A DNA stretch of 64,000 nucleotides from Tropicimonas_B omnivorans (GTDB taxonomy: Bacteria > Pseudomonadota > Alphaproteobacteria > Rhodobacterales > Rhodobacteraceae): the NCBI RefSeq assembly GCF_031846565.1, contig NZ_JAVRHL010000002.1, positions 744,001 through 808,000 of the forward strand. The letters are read 5' to 3'. Shown here piece by piece: positions 46,809 to 55,966 of the stretch (the stretch's first letter is position 1; the number at the start of each line of letters is the position of its first letter). Below the pieces are notes generated by a model that did no database searches, was not told where the DNA came from, and worked only from the letters and a program-made list of their open reading frames with translations. The position numbers were made by a program, and so were the translations under genes.

Positions 46809-46981
46809 TGCACTGCAATCGCGGGTCGCAGGCACCGGGACGCAGGGGCCTCCGCCGGGCGGGCGCGATCCGGTCTGCCCCGGACCCACGTTCCGCCGCG
46901 GCCGCCCGGCCCGCCTCCGCACCCGCCTCCATCCCTCGAACGGGGCGTGACGCGGCGGCCACGCGGGTTATCTACCCTCGC

Positions 46982-48007
46982 ATGGCCAGCACTCCCGTTC
47001 TTACCGTCACGGACAAGGGGATCTATTGCCCCGCCGGCGACTTCTTCATCGACCCGTGGCGCCCCGTCGACCGGGCGCTGATCACCCATGGTCACGCGGA
47101 TCACGCCCGCTCTGGCCACGCGCGCTATCTCGCGACGCGAGCGGCGGCGCCCGTGATGCGACATCGCTTGGGGGATATCCGCCTCGACGAGATCGAGTAC
47201 GGCGAGGTGCGCACCATCGGGAACGCAGAGGTGTCCTACCATCCCGCGGGCCACGTGCCGGGCTCGGCGCAGGTCCGGGTTGAGGTCGGCGGCGAGGTCT
47301 GGGTCGTCTCGGGAGATTACAAGACGGAGGCGGACGGGCTGTCCGAGCCGTTCGAGCCGGTCCGCTGCCATGCCTTCGTCACCGAATGCACCTTCGGACT
47401 GCCGATCTTCGAATGGGACCCGCAGGCGGAGGTGATCGCCGATATCAATGCCTGGTGGGCGGCGAACCAGTCGGAGGGCCGGACGTCGGTCCTCGGCGCC
47501 TATGCTCTTGGAAAGGCGCAGCGGATCCTCGCGAATATCGACGCGTCACAGGGTCCGATCCTGACGCACGGGGCTGTCGAGGCGACGAACGACGTCCTCC
47601 GGGGGCAGGGGATCGCGCTCCCCGAGACGATCCGCGTCACCCCCGAGACGAAGCCGAAGGATTACCCCGGCGCGCTCGTCCTCGCGACGCCCTCGGCGCT
47701 CGGCACACCCTGGATGCGCCGCTTCGGCGCCGCCTCCTCGGCCTTCGCCTCGGGATGGATGCGCCTGCGCGGGGTCAGGCGGCGGCGCTCGGCGGACCGC
47801 GGGTTCGTCATGTCCGACCATGCCGACTGGGACGGTCTGAACGCGGCCATCCGAGAGACCGGCGCGGAGACGGTGCTCGTCACCCACGGGTACACGTCGA
47901 TCTTCCGCCGCTGGCTGGAAGAGCAGGGGTACGACGCCCGCATCGTCGAGACCGAGTACGAGGGCGAGAGCCTCGAGGGGCAGGGCGAGGAGGAGGAGGC
48001 GGCATGA
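46982..48007 (+). CDS. Ligase-associated DNA exonuclease (metallo-beta-lactamase fold)
   Basis: 341 residues, beta-CASP-like metallo-beta-lactamase nuclease. The zinc ligands are in THGHADHARSGH, HPAGHVPGSAQV and SGDYKTE, and the C-terminal VMSDHADWDGL and VLVTHGYTSIF are as in the family annotated as ligase-associated exonuclease. ATG 46982 (MASTPVLTVTDKG) is used because homology begins there. It overlaps the ligase gene by 4 bases. Such pairs are predicted to process and seal DNA ends after damage; some genomes add a helicase (Lhr-like) and a phosphoesterase, not seen here. Confidence 0.9.
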   Translation: MASTPVLTVTDKGIYCPAGDFFIDPWRPVDRALITHGHADHARSGHARYLATRAAAPVMRHRLGDIRLDEIEYGEVRTIGNAEVSYHPAGHVPGSAQVRVEVGGEVWVVSGDYKTEADGLSEPFEPVRCHAFVTECTFGLPIFEWDPQAEVIADINAWWAANQSEGRTSVLGAYALGKAQRILANIDASQGPILTHGAVEATNDVLRGQGIALPETIRVTPETKPKDYPGALVLATPSALGTPWMRRFGAASSAFASGWMRLRGVRRRRSADRGFVMSDHADWDGLNAAIRETGAETVLVTHGYTSIFRRWLEEQGYDARIVETEYEGESLEGQGEEEEAA

Positions 48008-49602
48008 AGCGGTTCGCGCGGCTCTTCACCGCCCTCGACCAGACGACGAAGACCAACGCCAAGGTCGCTGCGCTTGCGGCGTACCTCCAGGAGGCGCCCG
48101 AGGCGGACAGGCTCTGGACCGTCGCGCTCCTCTCCGGCCGTCGCCCCAAGCGGACGGTCACCTCGACGCTCCTGCGCGAATGGGCGGCGGAGCGGGCGGG
48201 CCTGCCGCTCTGGCTGTTCGAGGAAAGCTATCCCATCGTCGGCGATCTGGCCGAGACCATCGCGCTCATCCTGCCAGAGGGAGGGGGCGGCGACGACCGT
48301 CCACTGGCGGAGTGGATCGCCGTGATACAGGCGCTGCCGAAGATGGACGAGGCGGAGCGCAAGGCGACCATTCTCGCCGCATGGGACGGGCAGGGACCGG
48401 TCGAGCGGTTCGTCTTCAACAAGCTGATGACCGGCGGCTTCCGCATGGGCGTGTCGCAGAAGCTGATGACGCGGGCGCTTGCGCAGGCCACCGGGATCGA
48501 CGAGCCCGACCTCGCGCACCGCCTGATGGGGGACTGGTCGCCGCAGACGACGACATGGGACGCCCTCATCGTCGCGCATGACCCGTCGGCGGACCTGTCG
48601 CGGCCCTATCCCTTCTATCTCGCCTACCAGCTCGACGCCGGACCCGAGGAGCTGGGCGCGCCCTCGGACTGGGCGGCGGAGTACAAGTGGGACGGCATCC
48701 GCGGACAGCTCGTCCTGCGCGGCGGGGAGCATCATGTCTGGTCCCGCGGCGAGGAGCTGATGACGGACCGGTTCCCGGAGCTCGCCGTCACGCGGGATTT
48801 CGTGCCGCCAGGCACCGTGATCGACGGTGAACTCCTCGCCTGGGAAGAGGGGGCGGACGCCCCGATGTCGTTCAATGCGCTGCAGAAGCGGATCGGGCGG
48901 AAGACGGTGCCGAAGGCGCTCCTGCGCGACGCCCCCGTCGTGATCCGCGCCTACGACCTTCTGGAATGGGACGGCGAGGACATCCGCGCCCGGCCTTTCG
49001 ACGAGCGCCGGGCGCTGCTCGACGCGGCTCTGGCGGACCTGCCCCCTGAATGCCCGATCAGGCCCTCGCCGCTCCTGACGTTCGAGACGTGGGACGCGCT
49101 TGCGGCCTTGCGCGCAGAGAGCCGGGAGCGGCAGGCCGAGGGCGTCATGCTCAAGCGCCGCGCGTCCCCCTACCTCTCGGGCCGGAAGAAAGGGGATTGG
49201 TGGAAATGGAAGGTCGATCCGCTGATGATCGACGCGGTGATGATCTACGCCCAGCAGGGGCATGGCCGCCGCGCCAACCTCTTCACAGATTTCACCTTCG
49301 CAGTCCGGGACGGCGAGGCGCTGGTCCCGTTCACCAAGGCGTATTCGGGCCTGACCGACGCGGAATTCCGCAAGATCACCGCCTGGGTGCGCAAGAACAC
49401 GCTGGAACGCTACGGGCCGGTGCGGCAGGTGAAGCCGGTCCACGTCTTCGAGATCGCCTTCGAGGGGATCCAGAAGAGCCCGCGGCACAAGTCCGGCGTG
49501 GCGCTCCGCTTCCCCCGCATGAGCCGCTGGCGCCTCGACAAGCCCGCCGAGGAGGCAAACACGCTGGACGATCTGAAGGAGATGCTGGCGGCGTACGGAT
49601 GA
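48004..49602 (+). CDS. ATP-dependent DNA ligase (cisplatin damage response type)
   Basis: 532 residues. The N-terminal helical DNA-binding domain includes NAKVAALAAYL and RFVFNKLMTGGFRMGVSQKL; the adenylation motif EYKWDGIRGQ carries the catalytic Lys, and motifs IDGELLAW, EGVMLKRR and WWKWKVDP follow; the OB-fold ends the protein. The start overlaps the exonuclease stop (ATGA). It is distinct from the NAD+-dependent replicative LigA and from LigD. Probably a DNA repair ligase acting together with the upstream exonuclease. Confidence 0.92.
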   Translation: MKRFARLFTALDQTTKTNAKVAALAAYLQEAPEADRLWTVALLSGRRPKRTVTSTLLREWAAERAGLPLWLFEESYPIVGDLAETIALILPEGGGGDDRPLAEWIAVIQALPKMDEAERKATILAAWDGQGPVERFVFNKLMTGGFRMGVSQKLMTRALAQATGIDEPDLAHRLMGDWSPQTTTWDALIVAHDPSADLSRPYPFYLAYQLDAGPEELGAPSDWAAEYKWDGIRGQLVLRGGEHHVWSRGEELMTDRFPELAVTRDFVPPGTVIDGELLAWEEGADAPMSFNALQKRIGRKTVPKALLRDAPVVIRAYDLLEWDGEDIRARPFDERRALLDAALADLPPECPIRPSPLLTFETWDALAALRAESRERQAEGVMLKRRASPYLSGRKKGDWWKWKVDPLMIDAVMIYAQQGHGRRANLFTDFTFAVRDGEALVPFTKAYSGLTDAEFRKITAWVRKNTLERYGPVRQVKPVHVFEIAFEGIQKSPRHKSGVALRFPRMSRWRLDKPAEEANTLDDLKEMLAAYG

Positions 49603-49744
49603 GAGCCGCCGGGCGGACTTGACCAGCCGGCCCTTGATCGAGGGCAGGGCGCCAGGACCGTCTCGCCGCCCCGTCTTGCCTCCCGCCGCCAACCCTCCTA
49701 ACCCTTGGACCCTCAAACGACGCTGCCACGCCATGGAGGCCCCG

Positions 49745-51565
49745 ATGTTCGACCCCAAGCCGCTCCGCGATGCAAATGCCACGGCCGGGGAGCGCGATTT
49801 CGGCGATCTGCCGGAATGGGATCTGAGCGATCTCTACCCCGCGCCGGACAGTGCCGAGTTCAAGCGCGATCTCGACTGGCTAGAGGAGGCGTGCCGCTCC
49901 TTCGCGGAGGATTTCGAGGGCAAGCTGGCCTCGCTGGGCAGCGCCGGGATGCTCGATTGCGTCCTGCGCTACGAGCGGATCGACATCGTCGCCGGGCGCC
50001 TGATGTCCTATGCCGGCTTGCGCTACTACCAGAACACCACCGACGGCGAACGCGCCAAGTTCATCGGCGATGCGCAGCAGAAGGTGACGGACTACACCAC
50101 GCCGCTCGTTTTCTTCTCGCTGGAGATGAACCGGATCGAGGATGCCCATCTCGAGGATCTTCTGTCCCACAATGACGATCTGGCGCGCTATCGCCCGATC
50201 TTCGAGCGGATGCGGGCGATGCGGCCCTACCAGCTCTCGGACGAGCTCGAGAAGTTCCTGCACGACCAGTCGACCGTCGGCGCCTCCGCCTGGAACCGCC
50301 TCTTCGACGAGACCATGGCGGGCCTCGAATTCACCGTCGAGGGCGAGACACGGAGCCTCGAAGCGACGCTCGACCTCCTGACGAGCCGCGCCCGCGAGAC
50401 CCGCGAGGCCGCGGCGCGCGAACTGGCGCGCGTCTTCGGGCAGAACGTCCGGCTCTTCGCGCGGGTGCACAACACCCTCGCCAAGGAGAAGGAGATCGAG
50501 GATCGCTGGCGCTCCATGCCGACGCCGCAGACGGGCCGGCACCTGTCCAACCATGTCGAGCCCGAGGTGGTCGAAGCGCTGCGCAATGCCGTGGTGAACG
50601 CCTATCCGCGCCTCTCGCACCGGTACTACGAGCTCAAGCGCAAGTGGATGGGGCTGGACACGCTGGAGGTCTGGGACCGCAACGCGCCCCTGCCGATGGA
50701 GACCGAGCGCGTCATCGGCTGGAACGAGGCGCAGGAGATGGTGATGTCCGCCTATGCCGGGTTCGACCCGCGCATGGCGGAGCTGGCCGAGCCGTTTTTC
50801 TCTAAGGGCTGGACCGATGCCGCGGTGAAGCCGGGCAAGGCGCCGGGCGCCTTCGCGCATCCGACCGTGGTCGACGTGCATCCCTACGTGATGCTGAACT
50901 ACCTCGGCAAACCGCGCGACGTGATGACGCTGGCGCACGAGCTTGGCCACGGCGTCCACCAGCGCCTCGCGGCCGGGCAGGGGGAACTCCTGGCCAACAC
51001 GCCCCTGACGCTGGCCGAGACGGCGTCCGTTTTCGGAGAGATGCTGACCTTCCGCAAGATGCTCGCCGCCGCCCGGACCGATGCCGAGCGCAAGGTCCTG
51101 CTCGCGGGCAAGGTCGAGGACATGATCAACACGGTCGTCCGGCAGATCGCGTTCTACGATTTCGAATGCAAGCTGCACGAGGCGCGTCGCCATGGCGAGC
51201 TTACGGTGGAGGACATCAACGCGCTGTGGATGAGCGTGCAGGGGGAGAGCCTCGGGCCCGCATTCTCCTTCATGGAGGGCTACGAGACGTTCTGGACCTA
51301 CGTCCCGCACTTCGTGCATTCGCCCTTCTACGTCTATGCCTATGCCTTCGGGGACGGCCTCGTGAACGCGCTTTACGCCTCCTACGAGGAAGCGCCGGAG
51401 GGCTTTCAGGAGAAGTACTTCGAGATGCTGAAGGCCGGCGGCTCCAAGCACCACAAGGAACTTCTGGCGCCGTTCGGTCTCGATGCCTCCGACCCCGCGT
51501 TCTGGGACAAGGGCCTGTCGATGATCTCGGGCTTCATCGACGAGCTGGAGGCGATGGAAGACTGA
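49745..51565 (+). CDS. M3 family oligoendopeptidase (PepF-like)
   Basis: 606 residues. The zinc protease motif HELGH is at 398-402 with the third ligand Glu in LAETASVFGEML. The N-terminal helical region (WDLSDLYPAPDS) and the C-terminal YVPHFVHSPFYVYAYAFG segment are typical of clostridial/proteobacterial PepF proteins, cytosolic peptidases cleaving short peptides. ATG 49745 was chosen since GGAGG lies 5 bases upstream. It stands alone after the ligase gene. A role in peptide turnover is inferred from the family. Confidence 0.93.
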   Translation: MFDPKPLRDANATAGERDFGDLPEWDLSDLYPAPDSAEFKRDLDWLEEACRSFAEDFEGKLASLGSAGMLDCVLRYERIDIVAGRLMSYAGLRYYQNTTDGERAKFIGDAQQKVTDYTTPLVFFSLEMNRIEDAHLEDLLSHNDDLARYRPIFERMRAMRPYQLSDELEKFLHDQSTVGASAWNRLFDETMAGLEFTVEGETRSLEATLDLLTSRARETREAAARELARVFGQNVRLFARVHNTLAKEKEIEDRWRSMPTPQTGRHLSNHVEPEVVEALRNAVVNAYPRLSHRYYELKRKWMGLDTLEVWDRNAPLPMETERVIGWNEAQEMVMSAYAGFDPRMAELAEPFFSKGWTDAAVKPGKAPGAFAHPTVVDVHPYVMLNYLGKPRDVMTLAHELGHGVHQRLAAGQGELLANTPLTLAETASVFGEMLTFRKMLAAARTDAERKVLLAGKVEDMINTVVRQIAFYDFECKLHEARRHGELTVEDINALWMSVQGESLGPAFSFMEGYETFWTYVPHFVHSPFYVYAYAFGDGLVNALYASYEEAPEGFQEKYFEMLKAGGSKHHKELLAPFGLDASDPAFWDKGLSMISGFIDELEAMED

Positions 51566-51628
51566 GCGCCCGGCTGCACCCCAGAGCGGGACCGGGCGTG
51601 CCGACGCGCGCCCGGTCGCTGGAAGCTC

Positions 51629-52342
51629 TTATCCCGCCAGCTCCTTGAACAGCTCCTTCGGCGAGGACTTCTCGGACGCTTCCCGTCGCCCGATTGCCGG
51701 GGTCTGGCGGGACCATTCGCCGCTCTCGGCAAGGCGCACCATGAAGTCTCCGAGATCGGCGTGGCGGGTTCGCACGACCTCTTTCGGCAGACTGTCCGGG
51801 AACACCTGGTAATCGCCGGTGACCTCGCCATCCATGAGCCACCCGGGGCGGGCCGCGGTCCAGTTGAGCCAGTCGTCCGACGCCTCCAGCATGTGCTCCA
51901 TCGCGCCCATCTGGTCGTAGACCCGGCGGAGGGCATTCATCGCGGACATCTGGAACCAGATTGGGCCATGGCGCCGCTGCTCCACGAACGCCGCGGATAT
52001 GACGATGAGGCGGGAGAGACCGGCTTTCCGCATCCCCGTGATCGTATTGCGCACGCCGCGAGTATAGAGCGGTGGCGGGTCAAAGGCCGTCTTCAGCGAC
52101 AGGGGCACGCCGATGGCCGACACGACGGCATCCGCGCCCTCGAGCTGCGGCGCGAGGTCTCCCGACATCACGTCCAGGTCCCGCGCCTCGATATCCGGGT
52201 CCTGCGGCGTCTCGTCCTGTGACCAATGCGGTTCACACGCGATCACCTTGTGCCCGCGGCGGCGGGCGGCCTGCACCGCGTCGCGTCCCGTCGCGCCGTT
52301 CGCCCCGATCACAAGGATGGTCTTTCGCCCTGGTTCGCTCAT
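51629..52342 (-). CDS. NAD(P)H-binding protein (atypical SDR)
   Basis: 237 residues. The N-terminal ILVIGANGATGRDAVQAARRRGH has the atypical SDR GxxGxxG cofactor motif. Other parts (GADAVVSAIG, NTITGMRKAGLSRLIVISAA) match the NAD(P)-binding/NmrA-like group. The classical Tyr-x-x-x-Lys pair is not obvious, consistent with this subgroup. ATG 52342 is preceded by AGGAGAGG with a good spacing, so it is preferred to an in-frame ATG seven codons upstream. It is downstream of the Gfo/Idh/MocA gene on the same strand. Confidence 0.8.
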   Translation of the reverse strand: MSEPGRKTILVIGANGATGRDAVQAARRRGHKVIACEPHWSQDETPQDPDIEARDLDVMSGDLAPQLEGADAVVSAIGVPLSLKTAFDPPPLYTRGVRNTITGMRKAGLSRLIVISAAFVEQRRHGPIWFQMSAMNALRRVYDQMGAMEHMLEASDDWLNWTAARPGWLMDGEVTGDYQVFPDSLPKEVVRTRHADLGDFMVRLAESGEWSRQTPAIGRREASEKSSPKELFKELAG

Positions 52343-52408
52343 CGCGCCTCTCCTGAAGCTCAAATCCGCAGCCCAACAGGCCCAGGCGCCTTGCGTTCCC
52401 CTGGGGCG

Positions 52409-53386
52409 CTATTTCGGCGGATTTCCCGCCGCGTAGACGCTGTCGATGACAGCCTGGGTGCCCCGCGCGTCCTCCAGCGTCCAGGGAAACGGCCGCTCGC
52501 CGCGGATCGCCGCGCCGAATGCCTCGACCTGGAGCACGTACTGGGCGGCGTCCGGGAAGCGCTCTTCCGTCACCGTCATGCCATGGCGCAGGGAGATCCG
52601 TGCTTCGCCGTAGGACTGCGCGTTGAACGGTGTGTGCACCTCGATCGCGCCGGCGTCGCCCAGGAAGACCATGCGTTGCGCATTGTCGATCCTCATGGTG
52701 GTCAGCCAGTTCGCGGTAAATCCCGGGAAACGGGCGGCGACGGAGGCAGAAACATCGACGCCGTTCTCCCATGTCAGATCCGCGGCGGTGATCTCGGCCG
52801 GCTCTTCCCCCGTGGCCCAGCGTGTCGAGCCGTAGAGGTAGACCCCGATATCGGGAATGATCCCACCGCCGTCACCGGCGCGGTTGCGGATGTTCGACAA
52901 ATCGACGTTGTTGAAGCCGAAGAAGCCCGTGACATGCCGCAGCGTCCCGATCGAGCCGCCCTTCAGCATCTCCCGCACGCGCTGCCATTGGGGGTGATGC
53001 ACGATCATGTAGGCCTCGGCGGCCTGCAATCCGGTCTCGTCCCGCACCGCGATCAGCCGGTCGATCTCCTCGGCCTTCATGGCGATGGGTTTCTCGGTCA
53101 GGACGTGCTTGCCCGCTCGGAGCGCCTTCTCGGTCCACTCGACATGGAGCGCGTTCGGCAGGGGGATATAGACCGCGTCGATGTCCGGGTCCTGCAGGAC
53201 GGCATCGTAACCGTCGAGGATGCGCAGATCCGGGTTCAGGGACTGGAACGGCGCGGCCTTCTCGGGCGAGGAGGTGCCGAGCGCGGCGAGAACGGCGCCC
53301 CTTGCGCTGTGGATCGCAGGGGCCATCTGCCGCTGCGCGAAGTCTGCTGCGCCGAGGATGCCCCAGCGGATCGGTTGTTCGCTCAT
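52409..53386 (-). CDS. Gfo/Idh/MocA family oxidoreductase
   Basis: 325 residues. N-terminal Rossmann motif GILGAADFA, the EKPIAM segment with the family catalytic Lys (TEKPIA), and the C-terminal alpha/beta substrate domain with GGIIPDIGVYLYG. These NAD(P)-dependent enzymes act on sugars, inositols and related compounds; the substrate here cannot be named. GGGAGG precedes ATG 53386. It is 66 bases ahead of the NAD(P)H-binding protein gene on the minus strand, so the two may be one operon. Confidence 0.9.
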   Translation of the reverse strand: MSEQPIRWGILGAADFAQRQMAPAIHSARGAVLAALGTSSPEKAAPFQSLNPDLRILDGYDAVLQDPDIDAVYIPLPNALHVEWTEKALRAGKHVLTEKPIAMKAEEIDRLIAVRDETGLQAAEAYMIVHHPQWQRVREMLKGGSIGTLRHVTGFFGFNNVDLSNIRNRAGDGGGIIPDIGVYLYGSTRWATGEEPAEITAADLTWENGVDVSASVAARFPGFTANWLTTMRIDNAQRMVFLGDAGAIEVHTPFNAQSYGEARISLRHGMTVTEERFPDAAQYVLQVEAFGAAIRGERPFPWTLEDARGTQAVIDSVYAAGNPPK

Positions 53387-53774
53387 GCGTTTTCCTCCCG
53401 TGAACCAGCTTCGCGGACGGTAGCGGAGGGGGGAGGAGGGGAAAAGGGCTGGCGATGCGCGCGAAAGAGGCGCGGCCTGCGCGGGGCCCGGTTTGAGGCC
53501 GCGCGCGCTCAGGGAGCATTGCCCGCTTCTCTCGGGATCGGGAGGCCGAGTGTCGCTCCGGCGTTCCGGTGGAACGAAGGCCTGTGGCGGATAGCCCGGC
53601 CCGTCCTGTCCGGCTTTCGACGAATTGGACCGAGGCGAGGCGGCCGCCCGGGTCTGGCACTGTTCGGGGGTGCCGCCTCTCCGTCGCATGGCGTCAGGCG
53701 AAAAGTGGGCGCCGATGGCTCTTCGTTCGGTGCATGCCCGGACATGCGCGCCGACGCATATTCCCCCTCCAAGC
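53387..53774. other. Intergenic region between Gfo/Idh/MocA gene and rpoH terminator
   Basis: About 390 bases in which I find no convincing gene. The frames that stay open here have no start signals, no domain similarity and biased composition typical of GC-rich chance frames. It should contain the promoter of the minus-strand oxidoreductase pair near 53400-53450, but no boxes stand out. Confidence 0.5.
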
Positions 53775-53813
53775 AAGAGCACCCGGCCGCATCATCTGCG
53801 GCCGAGTGCTCTT
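53775..53813 (-). terminator. Terminator hairpin downstream of rpoH
   Basis: AAGAGCAC + GGCCGCA and TGCGGCC + GTGCTCTT form a 15-bp interrupted stem (53775-53813) with a TCATC loop and a 2-base internal mismatch. It lies 21 bases beyond the rpoH stop. The ends are A/T-rich (CTTGC... on the minus strand), so it most likely ends the rpoH transcript; the palindrome could also act on the plus strand. Confidence 0.7.
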
Positions 53814-53834
53814 ACGGTTAAATCTACAGCCGGA

Positions 53835-54734
53835 TCAGGCCGGTTCGGCCACCACGCCGCGCTCCGATGCGAGGGAGCGCATCCGGTTCTGGAGCTTCTC
53901 GAAGGCGCGGACCTCGATCTGGCGGATCCGCTCCCGGCTGACATTGTAGACGCCGGAGAGGTCTTCGAGGGTCACTGACGGCTCGGAGAGACGGCGCTGG
54001 GTGAGAATGTCCTTCTCCCGGTCGTTCAGCACCTCCATCGCCTCCATCAGAAGCTCCCGCCGGACGCTCATCTCGTCATTCTCGGCGTAGGCTTCGGCCT
54101 GGTCGGCCTCCTCGTCCTCGAGCCAGTCCTGCCACTGCGTCGAGCTGTCGCCGTCGCTGCCGATCATCGCGTTGAGCGAGGCATCCCCGCCGGACATCCG
54201 GCGGTTCATGCTGACCACCTCGTCCTCGGTGACCCCGAGATCGGTGGCGATGCGCTTGACGTTGTCCGGCCGCAGATCGCCCTCTTCGAGCGCACCAAGG
54301 CGGGCCTTGGCCTTGCGGAGGTTGAAGAACAGCTTCTTCTGGGCGCTGGTCGTGCCCAGCTTCACGAGGCTCCAGGACCGGAGGATGTACTCCTGAATGG
54401 AGGCGCGGATCCACCACATCGCGTAGGTCGCGAGGCGGAAGCCCTTCTCCGGGTCGAACCGCTTGACGGCCTGCATCAGGCCGACATTCGCCTCCGAGAT
54501 CACCTCTGCCTGCGGCAGGCCGTAGCCGCGATAGCCCATGGCGATCTTCGCCGCGAGACGCAGGTGGGACGTGACGAGCTGGTGCGCCGCCTCGCTGTCC
54601 TCATGGTCGGTCCAGCGCTTGGCGAGCATGTATTCCTGCTCCGGCTCCAGCATCGGGAACTTCCGGATTTCCTGCAGATAGCGGTTGAGGCCCTGTTCCG
54701 GCGACGGTGCCGGGAGACTTGCAAAATTGGCCAT
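53835..54734 (-). CDS. rpoH: RNA polymerase sigma factor RpoH (sigma-32)
   Basis: Heat-shock sigma factor, 299 residues. Region 2 has HLRLAAKIAMGYRGYGLPQAEVISE and TYAMWWIRASIQEYILRSWSLVK; the RpoH box QKKLFFNLRKAKARL is intact; region 4 ends VSRERIRQIEVRAFEKLQNRM. ATG 54734 (MANFASLP) follows GGAGGGAAGG. Region around it holds no second sigma-32 gene, although many Rhodobacterales carry two rpoH copies. A sigma-70-like promoter is visible upstream. Confidence 0.96.
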   Translation of the reverse strand: MANFASLPAPSPEQGLNRYLQEIRKFPMLEPEQEYMLAKRWTDHEDSEAAHQLVTSHLRLAAKIAMGYRGYGLPQAEVISEANVGLMQAVKRFDPEKGFRLATYAMWWIRASIQEYILRSWSLVKLGTTSAQKKLFFNLRKAKARLGALEEGDLRPDNVKRIATDLGVTEDEVVSMNRRMSGGDASLNAMIGSDGDSSTQWQDWLEDEEADQAEAYAENDEMSVRRELLMEAMEVLNDREKDILTQRRLSEPSVTLEDLSGVYNVSRERIRQIEVRAFEKLQNRMRSLASERGVVAEPA

Positions 54735-54797
54735 GACCTTCCCTCCGTGTCGAGCGGGCGGGCACATGTTCGAAGGCATGCCTCGCCTGTTGGATCA

Positions 54798-54825
54798 GAT
54801 ATAAGAACTAAACCGATCAGTTCAA
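54798..54825 (-). promoter_or_regulatory. Candidate promoter of rpoH
   Basis: On the minus strand, TTGAAC (plus 54820-54825) and TATATC (plus 54798-54803) are 16 bases apart, a good fit to sigma-70 boxes, about 65 bases before the rpoH ATG. The -35 extends to CTTGAA, which also resembles a sigma-32 -35 element; autoregulation is possible but not shown. Confidence 0.55.
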
Positions 54826-54931
54826 GTTCGTCCGGTCCGGATTTCTGCCGTGTCCGCATCGAACATGGAAACAACGCATTAATGAAGGGTTACCGTCGCA
54901 GTCTCACGTCGAAATGAGGCATATGTCAGGC

Positions 54932-55966
54932 TTAGCCCGAGGCGCGGAGGGCTTCGAGAAGCGCCGTCATGTCCTCCGGGAGGGGGGCCTCGAAGGACAG
55001 CCGCTCCTCGCTCACGGGGTGAACGAACGCCAGGGTCGCGGCGTGAAGCGCCTGCCTTTCAAAGCGATCCATCGCCTCGGCCGCGGCGCCGAGGGACTTC
55101 TGCGGGGCCCTGCGGCGACCTCCGTAGACCGGATCCCCGGCAAGCGGAAAGCCCAGGTGCGACAGGTGGACGCGGATCTGGTGGGTGCGCCCGGTTTCGA
55201 GGCGGCATTCCAGAAGAGCGGCGGCAGGAGGCGTCCCGAAGGTCTCGCGGGCACGGGCGCGGGTGACGGCCCGGCGGCCGCCCGATTGCTGGACGGCCTG
55301 TCTCTGCCGGTCCTTGGGATGACGGCCGAGGCGCGTTTCGATCCTGAGGATGCCGCCGTCTTCCCAAGCCGCGGCGGACATCCCGCCGAGACGGGGATCG
55401 GCCGGATCCGGCGCGCCGTGGCAGATCGCGAGGTAGCGGCGGTCGGCGGTATGTGCCTCGAACTGCGCGGCGAGGCCATGATGGGCGGCGTCGGACTTGG
55501 CGACGACGAGAAGCCCCGACGTATCCTTGTCGATCCGGTGCACGATGCCGGGACGGGCCGACCCGCCGACGCCGGAGAGCGTCTCGACGCAATGGCCGAG
55601 GAGCGCGTTGACGAGGGTGCCCGAGGGGGTTCCGGGGGCGGGGTGGACGACCATGCCGGCGGGCTTGTTCACCACGATCAGGTGAGCGTCCTCGAAGGCG
55701 ATGTCGAGCGGGATGTCCTCGGCCGTCATGTGGGTCGGGGCAGGGGGCGGCACGTCGATGCGAAGACGATCGCCCTCGGCCACCCTGGCCCTGGGATCGG
55801 TGAGGGGCGCACCGCCCAAGCTGACATGGCCGTCCTCTATGAGCCGCGCGAGGCGCGAGCGGCTGAGCGCGGCGCTCTCTGGCACATCCCGCGAAAGCGC
55901 CTTATCAAGCCGACGCGGCGGCTCGGCTCCGATCGTCACCCATATCGCGTCTTCGAGGTCTTCCAA
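54932..55966 (-). CDS. RluA/RluD family pseudouridine synthase
   Basis: 344 residues. An N-terminal S4 RNA-binding domain (SRSRLARLIEDGHVSLGG) is followed by the catalytic domain with IVNKPAGMVVHPAPG, the active-site HRIDKDTSGLLVVAK (catalytic Asp) and LETGRTHQIRVHLSHLGFPLAGD. Closest in layout to RluD, which modifies 23S rRNA helix 69. Start taken at TTG 55966, which abuts the divergent DUF6476 gene; GTG 55939 is a plausible shorter start. It lies upstream of rpoH on the same strand, 197 bases away. Confidence 0.92.
   Translation of the reverse strand: MEDLEDAIWVTIGAEPPRRLDKALSRDVPESAALSRSRLARLIEDGHVSLGGAPLTDPRARVAEGDRLRIDVPPPAPTHMTAEDIPLDIAFEDAHLIVVNKPAGMVVHPAPGTPSGTLVNALLGHCVETLSGVGGSARPGIVHRIDKDTSGLLVVAKSDAAHHGLAAQFEAHTADRRYLAICHGAPDPADPRLGGMSAAAWEDGGILRIETRLGRHPKDRQRQAVQQSGGRRAVTRARARETFGTPPAAALLECRLETGRTHQIRVHLSHLGFPLAGDPVYGGRRRAPQKSLGAAAEAMDRFERQALHAATLAFVHPVSEERLSFEAPLPEDMTALLEALRASG

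Noticed and set aside
53569..53949. Open frame of 126 codons on the plus strand overlapping the rpoH end
   Set aside because: It runs antisense into rpoH, crosses the terminator hairpin and has no start signal or recognisable domain.
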